Assembly (NCBI GenBank): GCA_015056385.1
Contig: SVGI01000011.1
Span: 1-38,886, forward strand
From: Clostridiales bacterium
Lineage (GTDB): Bacteria > Bacillota > Clostridia > HGM11327
Direction: 5' to 3'
DNA length: 38,886 nt
Part shown: positions 32,387 to 38,886 of the stretch, piece by piece
Numbering within the stretch: position 1 is the first letter of the stretch
Layout: each line of letters starts with the position of its first letter
Position numbers and translations under genes: made by a program
The notes under the pieces: generated by a model
Seen by the model: only the letters and a program-made list of their open reading frames with translations
What the model was told of the DNA's origin: nothing
The model's database searches: none

Positions 32387-33226
32387 TTACGATATGCTTA
32401 TAATAGGTATATGAGGACGGTTGAATATACGCGGTATAGGTACGTGGTTGCCTATGCCGCGGCTTACTATAAGGGTAGGGGCGCTGTCCTCATAAGTGTA
32501 TATACCGCTTGTGTATTCAGGGAAAAAGCCCTGCCCGGGGGAAAATAATCCGCCAACAAGGGGTATAATTATTTGCCCGCCGTGTGCGTGGCCTGAAAGC
32601 TGTATATCAAAATCAAACTGCCTGTAATAGTTGAAATTTTCGGGGTAATGGGATAAAAGGATCCTTATGCCACGAAACTCCTCCAGCTCCTCAATAAGGC
32701 TTTTCGGTGTGGAGATATACTGTGATGACACCTCGTCTGCGCCTAAAACTGCCACGGGCATACCCTTTATTTCGGTATAAAAAATTTCGTTTTCAAGATA
32801 TACTACACCCTTTTCCTTAAGGGCTGTCTTTACTGCCTCGTGGTGAGTGCCCCTGTGCTCGTGGTTACCGCTTATGGCAACAACAGTACAATGCTCTGCA
32901 AGGGCGGATAAAAGGGATATTCCATCGGATATACCTTTGTCGTTTGAGGAAACAAGGTCCCCTGTGTGAAATATAATGTCGGGTGAGAAGGAAAGTATTT
33001 TATCTATAAATTCCCTGTCATTACCGCTGTACGCCTGATGAAGATCGGAAAGGTGGCAAACCGTTAAATTTCCGCTGTTACCCCCGTAAGATTTCACATC
33101 AATACTGTACTGTGTGAATTCGGGAAATCTGTTTACTATTATTTGTGAACACAGAAATAAAAGAATCACCGCCGTAAAAGCGAAGATAATTCTCTTAAAT
33201 GCTTTACGGCGGTGTTTGTTATTCAT
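32387..33226 (-). CDS. Membrane-anchored metallophosphoesterase (YkuE/YaeI-like)
   Basis: The 279-aa protein has an N-terminal membrane anchor (KRIIFAFTAVILLFLCSQI) and the calcineurin-like metal motifs in order: CHLSDLHQ, IIFHTGDLVSS, ISGNHEHRG, LLSHYPENF and LSGHAHGGQIIIP. The GHAHGGQ ending and short insert match the YkuE/YaeI family, which cleaves lipid-linked phosphoesters such as UDP-diacylglucosamine-like substrates; the substrate here is unknown. It lies 17 nt after a Gfo/Idh/MocA gene and has GAGGA about 8 nt before the ATG, so they share a transcript. Its stop codon is one base from that of the convergent serine hydrolase. Confidence 0.92.
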   Translation of the reverse strand: MNNKHRRKAFKRIIFAFTAVILLFLCSQIIVNRFPEFTQYSIDVKSYGGNSGNLTVCHLSDLHQAYSGNDREFIDKILSFSPDIIFHTGDLVSSNDKGISDGISLLSALAEHCTVVAISGNHEHRGTHHEAVKTALKEKGVVYLENEIFYTEIKGMPVAVLGADEVSSQYISTPKSLIEELEEFRGIRILLSHYPENFNYYRQFDFDIQLSGHAHGGQIIIPLVGGLFSPGQGFFPEYTSGIYTYEDSAPTLIVSRGIGNHVPIPRIFNRPHIPIISIS

Positions 33227-33243
33227 TGTAAATTCCTCAAATA

Positions 33244-34326
33244 TTATTTGTAGAACTCGTCCTCTACGAAGTCAATAGACTTGTTGAGTCTTGATGATTC
33301 GAAGGCTGCGTCGATAACCTTCATTACGCGGCGTACCTGCTGGGGCTGAACTCTTAAGGGCTCAACACCGTTGAGTGCCTTGTGGTAGTTAACGTAGTAG
33401 CTCAACCAACGAAGCTTAACCTCGGGAAGCTCCTGGGTAATAAGAACGTCGTCGGGACGGGGTGCAAATGTTCTTGTAGGACCTGCAGATGTTTCCTTGA
33501 TCTGTGAGGAGAATTCGTCTGCAAGAGTCTTAACCTGGATAACCTTACCGCCGCCGTTGAAGTCGTCAACTCTAACAGCGCCGCCTGTGCCGTATGCAAC
33601 GAAGCGGGGCATTTCCTGGGGAACGGGCAAGCAATGGTATGTGCTTACCTCAACCTGTGCGTGTGTGCCGTTTGCAAACATAATAATAAGCTTGAAGAAG
33701 TCGTCGCATTCGGGGTTGATGATGTGGTGGAGGTGAGCGTAAACGCTTACGATAGGCTCCTTAATAAGGTCAAGAATCTGGTCGATAAGGTGAATACCCC
33801 AGTCGTAAAGCATACCGCCGCCGTGCTCCTTCTGGCCTCTCCAGCCGAACATGGTGCCGCCTGTGCCGTAAAGTCTGCTTTCGATAGCGAAAACGTCGCC
33901 TATCATACCGCCTTCGATTACCTTACGAACGATGTTGAAGTCTGTGTCGTAGCGTCTGTTCTGGTGAACGGTGAAGATAACGCCGCATTCCTTTGAAACT
34001 GCAAGCATTTCGTCAAGCTCTGCAACGTTGAAGGCAACGGGCTTTTCGCAGATAACGTTTTTGCCTGCTCTCATAGCTGCGATACAAAGATCCTTATGAT
34101 AGTCGTTAGGAACTGCAACGAGAACAGTGTTCATATCGTGCTTGAGGAATTCTTCAAGAGTATGATATCCTGTAAGGCCTTCCTTCTCTGCAAGAGCAAC
34201 TCTCTCAGGGTCGATGTCATATGCTGCAACAACATCGTTGATGTCGCTGAGCTCATCCTTAATGTACTTGTGGTGGAAGCTTCCCATACCACCGTAGCCG
34301 ATGATACCTTGTTTGATTTTCATCAT
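33244..34326 (-). CDS. Gfo/Idh/MocA family oxidoreductase
   Basis: The 360-aa protein shows a complete N-terminal Rossmann motif (QGIIGYGGMGSFHHKYI), the EKP motif (VICEKPVAFNVAELDEM), and DWGIHLIDQILDL in the C-terminal domain, where the HLxD residues are typical of catalytic His/Asp. It is expected to oxidise or reduce a sugar or cyclitol with NAD(P). GGGAGGA precedes the ATG (either Met 1 or Met 2). Its substrate is unknown. It is transcribed with the metallophosphoesterase and is not part of the LacI cluster. Confidence 0.92.
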   Translation of the reverse strand: MMKIKQGIIGYGGMGSFHHKYIKDELSDINDVVAAYDIDPERVALAEKEGLTGYHTLEEFLKHDMNTVLVAVPNDYHKDLCIAAMRAGKNVICEKPVAFNVAELDEMLAVSKECGVIFTVHQNRRYDTDFNIVRKVIEGGMIGDVFAIESRLYGTGGTMFGWRGQKEHGGGMLYDWGIHLIDQILDLIKEPIVSVYAHLHHIINPECDDFFKLIIMFANGTHAQVEVSTYHCLPVPQEMPRFVAYGTGGAVRVDDFNGGGKVIQVKTLADEFSSQIKETSAGPTRTFAPRPDDVLITQELPEVKLRWLSYYVNYHKALNGVEPLRVQPQQVRRVMKVIDAAFESSRLNKSIDFVEDEFYK

Positions 34327-34411
34327 ATAAATCGTCCTCCCAAATTTTGCTTTATAAAAACAAATTTGTATAATTTTTCGTTAGTTTTTACACAACGATA
34401 TTATTAAGGTA

Positions 34412-34441
34412 AGTATATAATATTATTTATAAGTTTGTCAA
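34412..34441 (-). promoter_or_regulatory. Sigma-A promoter for the second Gfo/Idh/MocA gene
   Basis: Minus-strand TTGACA (34441-34436), 18-nt spacer, TATACT (34417-34412). About 85 nt of AT-rich leader follows. Confidence 0.65.
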
Positions 34442-34472
34442 CCGCTTTTTAAGAGCAAAATAAATGCTTTTG

Positions 34473-36326
34473 TCAGGTGAACTGAGAATTGTAAAGTGTG
34501 CTGTAAAAGCCTCCCTTGCTTAAAAGCTCCTCGTGTGTGCCCTCCTCTGTAATTTCACCGTTTTGTATTACTATAATGAGGTCTGCGTTCTGTATGGTGG
34601 AAAGCCTGTGGGCAATTACGAAGCACGTGCGCCCCTCCATAAGCCTTGCCATAGCCTCCTGGGTTTTAATCTCGGTACGGGAATCAACGTTGGAGGTAGC
34701 CTCGTCAAGTATAAGCATTGAGGAATCTGGGAGAATTGCCCTTGCTATGGTTATAAGCTGCTTTTGCCCCTTTGATATGTTTGTGCCGTCGTCTGAAAGC
34801 ACGGTATTATATCCCTCGGGCAGATTTTCTATAAAGGAATCTATATTTGCTGCACGGGCGGCCGCCTTTACCTCCTCAAGAGTTGCGTTTTCCTTTCCGT
34901 AGGCAATATTTTCAAATATTGTGCCGTGGAAAAGCCAGGTATCCTGCAATACCATAGTGTATGCCTTTCTTAAGGTGTCCCGCTTAAGGTGGGTGATTTC
35001 GTTGCCGTCTACGGTTATCTTACCCTCGTTAACGTCGTAAAACCTCATAAGCAGGTTTATTATGGTGGTTTTTCCTGCCCCCGTAGGCCCTACTATGGCA
35101 ATAGTTTGTCCGGGGGAGGCGTTGAGGGATACGTTCTTAAGTATGGTTTTATCAGGCACGTACCCGAAGGTTACACTCTCAAGGGCTACGTTACCCTTTA
35201 CGTCTGTAAGGGGGATTGCATCTGTGTCATCTGCCTTTTCGCTTTCCTCGTCAAGTATGCGAAAAACCCTGTTTGCGGCGGAAAATGCAGACTGAAATTC
35301 GTGAAGAATATTGGCAAACTCGTTTATAGGGCCTGCGAATTTACGTGAATACTGTACGAACTGGGCTATACCGCCTAATGATATGAAGAAAAGAGAGCCT
35401 GCAGCAACGGCGCCGCTTTGCGAAAGCATATAAAGTATTCCGCCCAATATCATAACCAATGAAATGGAGAAATTATTTATAAAGTTAACAGAGGGTCCAA
35501 GTGTTGCGCCGTAGTATTCGGCGTTGTAGTATGCCTGCATTGCCTCCTCGTTGCGTTCGTCAAACCTGCCTACTATTTCATCGGTGCGGTCGTAGGTACG
35601 TATTACGTTTGCCCCTGAAAGCATCTCCTCGGCATATCCGTTTAATTCACCAAGCTTTCTGGAGCGCCTGTGGAAAAGAGGCCTTACCTTTTTGGAGCGG
35701 TAACGGGTGAATATTATGGATGCGGGAACTGTAATAACAAAAACCGCAATAAGAGGCTTTGATATCTGCCACATAAAAAACAGAGAGCCTGCAACAGTAT
35801 AAATGCTGGTAAGTATCTGTACAAGGTCGTGTGAGAGAGTGGCGTTAATAGTATCTATATCGTAGGATATACGGCTTATTATATCGCCTGTGGTGTGAGT
35901 ATCGAAATAGCTTACGGGAAGAGAGGTAAGCTTTTCAAAAAGCTCACGGCGCATGGTATATACTATTTTTTGGCTTATATGCACCATAAGCACTGTTAAA
36001 GCGTATGAAAATATTGCCGATGCTATATAGCAGAGAAGCATTTTAACAACGCTTGTCTGTACGATATAGAAATCTATTCCGTTTTCCGAGGCTATTGCAT
36101 CTATTGCCTCCCCTGAAAACCTCGGCGCCATAAGGGCAAGCTGGTTTGAAAGAAGGGTTATTGCAATGGCAAGGAGAAATAAAGGCCAGGATTTAAGCAC
36201 GTATTTTGCAAGCCTTAAAAATATACCCTTGTATGATTTCTTTTCACCTATATCCTCCGCATCAACGTTGATGCCGTGCTTGTTGGGCATACCCGGGCCC
36301 ATTCCTTTGTTAATCAACGAAGGCAC
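34473..36326 (-). CDS. ABC exporter half, catalytically competent subunit
   Basis: The 617-aa type IV ABC exporter half has six membrane helices (about residues 40-340) and a C-terminal ATPase domain. Motifs are complete: Walker A GPTGAGKTT, Q-loop VLQDTWLF, signature ISKGQKQ, Walker B LILDEATSNVD with the catalytic Glu, and H-loop AHRLST. It overlaps the preceding subunit gene by 17 nt and pairs with it as a heterodimer (BmrCD, LmrCD or TM287/288 type). It probably exports drugs, lipids or peptides. The N-terminal 30 residues are an extra hydrophilic extension. Regulated with the MarR gene of the same operon. Confidence 0.94.
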   Translation of the reverse strand: MPSLINKGMGPGMPNKHGINVDAEDIGEKKSYKGIFLRLAKYVLKSWPLFLLAIAITLLSNQLALMAPRFSGEAIDAIASENGIDFYIVQTSVVKMLLCYIASAIFSYALTVLMVHISQKIVYTMRRELFEKLTSLPVSYFDTHTTGDIISRISYDIDTINATLSHDLVQILTSIYTVAGSLFFMWQISKPLIAVFVITVPASIIFTRYRSKKVRPLFHRRSRKLGELNGYAEEMLSGANVIRTYDRTDEIVGRFDERNEEAMQAYYNAEYYGATLGPSVNFINNFSISLVMILGGILYMLSQSGAVAAGSLFFISLGGIAQFVQYSRKFAGPINEFANILHEFQSAFSAANRVFRILDEESEKADDTDAIPLTDVKGNVALESVTFGYVPDKTILKNVSLNASPGQTIAIVGPTGAGKTTIINLLMRFYDVNEGKITVDGNEITHLKRDTLRKAYTMVLQDTWLFHGTIFENIAYGKENATLEEVKAAARAANIDSFIENLPEGYNTVLSDDGTNISKGQKQLITIARAILPDSSMLILDEATSNVDSRTEIKTQEAMARLMEGRTCFVIAHRLSTIQNADLIIVIQNGEITEEGTHEELLSKGGFYSTLYNSQFT

Positions 36327-38034
36327 CTCCTATCTGTGAATTACTTATTTCAATGTATTCCTCACAGCCCTGCATAAGCTCGTTGTGGGTGCCCATTGCA
36401 ATTATTTTTCCGTTATCCATAACTATTATCTTGTCGCAATTCATAACGGAGGAAACTCTCTGGGCAACGGTAAGAGTTGTTGTACCTGCCATATTTTCCT
36501 TCAATGCGCTCCTTAAGCTTGCATCTGTTTTGTAGTCCAGGGCAGAGGAGCTGTCGTCAAGTATAAGTATTTGGGGGTTACCTGCTATTGCACGGGCAAT
36601 AAGTATTCTTTGCTTTTGTCCGCCGGATATATTTGTGCCCTTCTGTGAAAGGGGATGGGCATAGCCATCGGGGAATGCCGTTATAAAATCGTGAGCCTGT
36701 GCGATTTTTGCCGCCTTGAATATTTGGTCCGGAGGCAGGTGGCGGCCGAAATCTATGTTTTCATATATTGTGTCCGCATAGAGAAAATCGTTCTGCATAG
36801 CCGTACCTATAGTTTTATGAAGCTCTGTATGTGAAAGAGTGCGTATATCCCTTGAATTTATGTATATACCACCCTTGTTAACGTCGTAAAACCGCAGTAA
36901 AAGCCTTATAAGTGTACTTTTGCCGCTTCCCGTTACCCCGATTATGCCAAGGGAACTGCCTTTTTTAATACCGAAGTCTATATCCGTAACGGTTTTTATC
37001 GTACCGGGGTAGGCAAAAGAAACGTCCTTAAACGTTATATGGTCATCCGTATCTATACAGGGGTATTCCTCCTGGGTATGCTCAAGAATATCACAGGGTG
37101 TATCTATAACCTCCTCTATACGCTTTGCAGAGGCGGAGCTTTTGGTGTACATAACGAATATTCTTGTAACGGACATCATTGCCATAGAAATAAGGGTAAA
37201 ATACTGCATAAAGGCAATAACGTTTTCGGGGTCGGACTGACCCAAAGCAACTCTGTTGGCGCTTAATGCTACTACCGCAACAATGCCGAAGTTCATAAGA
37301 AACGTCATAAACGGGTTTACCATACCCATTACTATATTTGCCTTTTTCTCGTGGCTGACAAGGCTTGTATTGGTTTTGTCGTAGCGCCTATGCTCATATT
37401 GCGTTTTGGAAAGAGCCTTTACCACGCGGATTCCCTGTGTATCCTCACGCACTACGCGTATCATATTGTCCGTAGCCCTTTGTACCTTTGTATAGAGAGG
37501 TATGCCCTTTATGGATATAACGTAAACCACTATAAAAATAAAGGGAAGAACAGAAATCATTACCAATGCAAGGAAGCTGTCCATCATAAGGGTTATTGCA
37601 ACACCGCCTATAAGGAGTATGGGAGCCCTGACGCCCATTCTCTGCATAACACCAACGAAATTATGTACGTTGTAGGTGTCTGTGGTGATTCTTGCCTCAA
37701 GGGAGGGTATTGTAAAGGCGTCTGTCTGGGCGGAGGAAAGGGTCATTGCCCTTTTGAAGAGGTCGTGGCGCATATTGCGCGAGAAATCTCTTGCTACACG
37801 GGATGCCATACGGTTTGCTATTATGTTGCAGGTACAGGCAAGGGCGGCAATAAATATCATAATGCATCCCCACATAACAATAGGAGCCACCCTTTCGAAA
37901 TAAACTATGTTTTTAAGTATGTGGCTTAATATGTACGGCAGGGCAAGCTCTATAAGAGTGCCGAACACCTTTATCGTAAGCCCTACGCCCATACGCCCTG
38001 CAAAGGGGCGCAGATATCTTATCATCAAATTCAT
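36310..38034 (-). CDS. ABC exporter half, degenerate-site subunit
   Basis: The 574-aa ABC exporter half has six membrane helices (about residues 15-300) and an ATPase domain. Walker A GVTGSGKSTLIRL and signature ISGGQKQRI are intact. The Walker B ends ILDDSSSALD, with Asp in place of the catalytic Glu, and the H-loop is VAQRVS, with Gln for His. This pattern is known from the degenerate subunit of heterodimeric exporters, so with the 617-aa partner it should form one working and one degenerate ATP site. The start overlaps the MarR stop by 4 nt (ATGA). The substrate is unknown. Confidence 0.94.
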   Translation of the reverse strand: MNLMIRYLRPFAGRMGVGLTIKVFGTLIELALPYILSHILKNIVYFERVAPIVMWGCIMIFIAALACTCNIIANRMASRVARDFSRNMRHDLFKRAMTLSSAQTDAFTIPSLEARITTDTYNVHNFVGVMQRMGVRAPILLIGGVAITLMMDSFLALVMISVLPFIFIVVYVISIKGIPLYTKVQRATDNMIRVVREDTQGIRVVKALSKTQYEHRRYDKTNTSLVSHEKKANIVMGMVNPFMTFLMNFGIVAVVALSANRVALGQSDPENVIAFMQYFTLISMAMMSVTRIFVMYTKSSASAKRIEEVIDTPCDILEHTQEEYPCIDTDDHITFKDVSFAYPGTIKTVTDIDFGIKKGSSLGIIGVTGSGKSTLIRLLLRFYDVNKGGIYINSRDIRTLSHTELHKTIGTAMQNDFLYADTIYENIDFGRHLPPDQIFKAAKIAQAHDFITAFPDGYAHPLSQKGTNISGGQKQRILIARAIAGNPQILILDDSSSALDYKTDASLRSALKENMAGTTTLTVAQRVSSVMNCDKIIVMDNGKIIAMGTHNELMQGCEEYIEISNSQIGGAFVD

Positions 38035-38474
38035 TTTTGCCCTTCTTCCTTACTGTTTACGTAGCTCTTTGCTTTAAGGGTTATTTTTTCAAGCACGTCA
38101 CTGAAAAGCGAAAGCTCCTCGGGGGAAAGCTCCTCAGTAAGATATTCGTTCCAGCTTTTGGCAATAGCCTTTATTTTGGGGAGTATTGCCTCCATTTTTT
38201 CTGTGGGATATACAAAAAGCTGCCTTTTATCCTCCGGGTTTGGGGTACGTGTAACGTAGCCGTGCTCCTCAAGATAGGAAAGGGTACGTGTAACGTTGCT
38301 TTTGTTTATGTAGATGTGCTTTGAAAGCATCTCCTGTGTTATACCCGGGTGGTGGGATATAGCAAGTATAAAGCTGTGGTGGCAGGGGGTTATTTCACTG
38401 TCTGAAAGCTTATCTGCCCTGTACGCACCTGCACAGCGGCTTATGGTGTTGATTTGTCGCATTAACGTAGGCAT
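38031..38474 (-). CDS. MarR family transcriptional regulator
   Basis: The 147-aa protein is a winged-helix MarR regulator: the HTH lies in PGITQEMLSKHIYINKSNVTRTLSYLEEHGYVTR (about residues 42-76) and the wing in PEDKRQLFVYPTEK. Members respond to small aromatic or toxic ligands by leaving DNA. It heads the MarR-ABC-ABC operon, a common layout for multidrug exporters in Firmicutes. It has a near-perfect palindromic site overlapping its own transcription start, so autorepression and control of the exporter are likely. A 4-nt overlap couples it to the next gene. Confidence 0.93.
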   Translation of the reverse strand: MPTLMRQINTISRCAGAYRADKLSDSEITPCHHSFILAISHHPGITQEMLSKHIYINKSNVTRTLSYLEEHGYVTRTPNPEDKRQLFVYPTEKMEAILPKIKAIAKSWNEYLTEELSPEELSLFSDVLEKITLKAKSYVNSKEEGQK

Positions 38475-38503
38475 ATATCGTCCTTTACAAAAGTATTCAA
38501 ATT

Positions 38504-38534
38504 AGTTGCGTTTGCAACTGTTGCAAACGCAACT
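38504..38534. promoter_or_regulatory. 31-bp palindromic operator for the MarR operon
   Basis: Perfect 15-nt arms (AGTTGCGTTTGCAAC and its complement) flank a single T. Each arm also contains GTTGC/GCAAC. It lies 30 nt before the MarR start codon and just downstream of the -10 box, over the predicted +1. Confidence 0.85.
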
Positions 38535-38536
38535 GT

Positions 38537-38564
38537 ATTTTACCATATTATTACACAATGTCAA
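38537..38564 (-). promoter_or_regulatory. Sigma-A promoter for the MarR-ABC-ABC operon
   Basis: Minus-strand consensus TTGACA (38564-38559), 16-nt spacer, TAAAAT (38542-38537). Confidence 0.75.
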
Positions 38565-38640
38565 TAAGTATGTACTGTGTATGGTGATATATTCCTATAA
38601 CAAAGCCCGTACAGAATGGCGAGTACTCGTAAAACAGTTA

Positions 38641-38677
38641 AATCCGACCTATGGTTTCGATCACAGGTCGGATTTTT
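38641..38677. terminator. Hairpin terminator upstream of the MarR promoter
   Basis: AATCCGACCT / AGGTCGGATT is a 10-bp stem with a 14-nt loop and TTTTT on the plus strand. On the minus strand it would terminate the DUF559 gene, although the T run there is short. Confidence 0.6.
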
Positions 38678-38697
38678 GCAATAATTACCGGTTTCGG

Positions 38698-38746
38698 AAA
38701 GGCTCCCTTATGTAAAGGGAGCTGTCAGCGAAGCTGACTGAGGGAT
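38698..38746. repeat. Double-hairpin palindromic repeat overlapping a gene end
   Basis: GCTCCCTT/AAGGGAGC (8-bp stem) is followed by GTCAGC-GAA-GCTGAC and ACTGAGGGAT. I recognise this type of short element as widespread in gut Clostridia genomes (from memory, unsearched). It overlaps the 3' end of the DUF559 gene. Confidence 0.6.
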
Positions 38747-38886
38747 TGTTTTACCGCAACATCAATATACTCGCAAACTCCACGGAAGTTTCCGGTGACT
38801 TCGTTGTTAGGAATACGAATCACGCGAAGTCCATATTCTTCCAGAAAAGCAGTACGGTCTGCATCGTTTTCCATCTCATCTATCTC
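38725..38886 (-). CDS. DUF559 endonuclease-like protein, C-terminal part (5' end outside window)
   Basis: The minus strand is open from the window edge (38886) to a TGA at 38725-38727, giving 53 codons without a start in the window; it is too short for the ORF track. The translation ENDADRTAFLEEYGLRVIRI followed by PNNEVTGNFRGVCEYI matches the C-terminal part of the DUF559/Vsr-like restriction-endonuclease fold family (pattern R..FLE..G..VIR..N.EV......V...I). The N-terminal catalytic Asp/Glu residues lie outside the window. The last residues (QSLSQLR) are encoded by the palindromic repeat, which supplies the stop codon. Function in the cell is unknown. Confidence 0.75.
   Translation of the reverse strand, partial: EIDEMENDADRTAFLEEYGLRVIRIPNNEVTGNFRGVCEYIDVAVKQSLSQLR

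Noticed and set aside
38506-38715. 69-aa plus-strand ORF
   Set aside because: It runs through the MarR operator, promoter and a terminator hairpin, with no RBS or family features.

Overview
This window reads as a chromosomal segment of a spore-forming, Gram-positive, anaerobe-like member of the Clostridia (Firmicutes), probably an uncultured gut lineage. The pointers are sporulation genes yabP and yabQ, a type-A-like RNase P RNA, MurA starting at TTG, Dxs (MEP isoprenoid route), strong AGGAGG-type ribosome binding sites, and short hairpin-rich intergenic repeats of the kind I associate with gut Clostridia. Genus-level placement is not possible from this window alone.

Layout, left to right. 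1-5.2 kb: the 3' end of a pyrimidine-nucleoside phosphorylase (+), converging on a minus-strand pair made of an M20 dipeptidase (PepV type) and a large GH38 alpha-mannosidase. 5.3-10.8 kb: dxs (-), a uracil permease (+), then endonuclease III coupled to an AI-2E-family membrane protein (-). 10.9-13.6 kb: comEC, split by a frameshift, followed by a nitroreductase (+). 13.6-17.5 kb: a minus-strand run of five envelope or housekeeping genes (Tic20/DUF4870-like protein, WalJ-type MBL hydrolase, CPBP protease, GtrA, GtrB-like glycosyltransferase). 17.5-20.3 kb: murA and a trigger-factor-like lipoprotein whose 5' leader is packed with tandem and inverted repeats (+). 20.3-25.4 kb: a minus-strand cluster of LacI regulator, Gfo/Idh/MocA dehydrogenase, AEC carrier, cupin and class III aminotransferase, with a clear promoter and LacI-type operator. 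25.5-28.9 kb: Nif3-like protein, zinc-ribbon coiled-coil protein, RNase P RNA, and a GT4 glycosyltransferase (+). 28.9-34.5 kb: a YdcF/SanA-like protein (-), yabP-yabQ and a serine hydrolase (+), then a metallophosphoesterase and a second Gfo/Idh/MocA dehydrogenase (-). 34.5-38.6 kb: a MarR-ABC-ABC heterodimeric exporter operon (-) with a near-perfect autoregulatory operator. 38.7 kb to the end: the 3' end of a DUF559 endonuclease-like gene whose stop codon lies in a palindromic repeat.

How it works together: the window is mostly ordinary chromosome, with small carbohydrate and nucleoside scavenging units (alpha-mannosidase, dipeptidase, nucleoside phosphorylase, uracil permease) among cell-envelope, DNA-repair and sporulation genes. 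The units I consider least explained are the LacI-controlled dehydrogenase/AEC/cupin/aminotransferase cluster (likely an undefined amino-sugar, amino-polyol or amino-acid-derived substrate) and the repeat-built leader upstream of the PPIase lipoprotein. Sigma-A promoters with 16-18 bp spacers were found by eye for most transcription units. No tRNA, transposase, phage gene or CRISPR array was seen.
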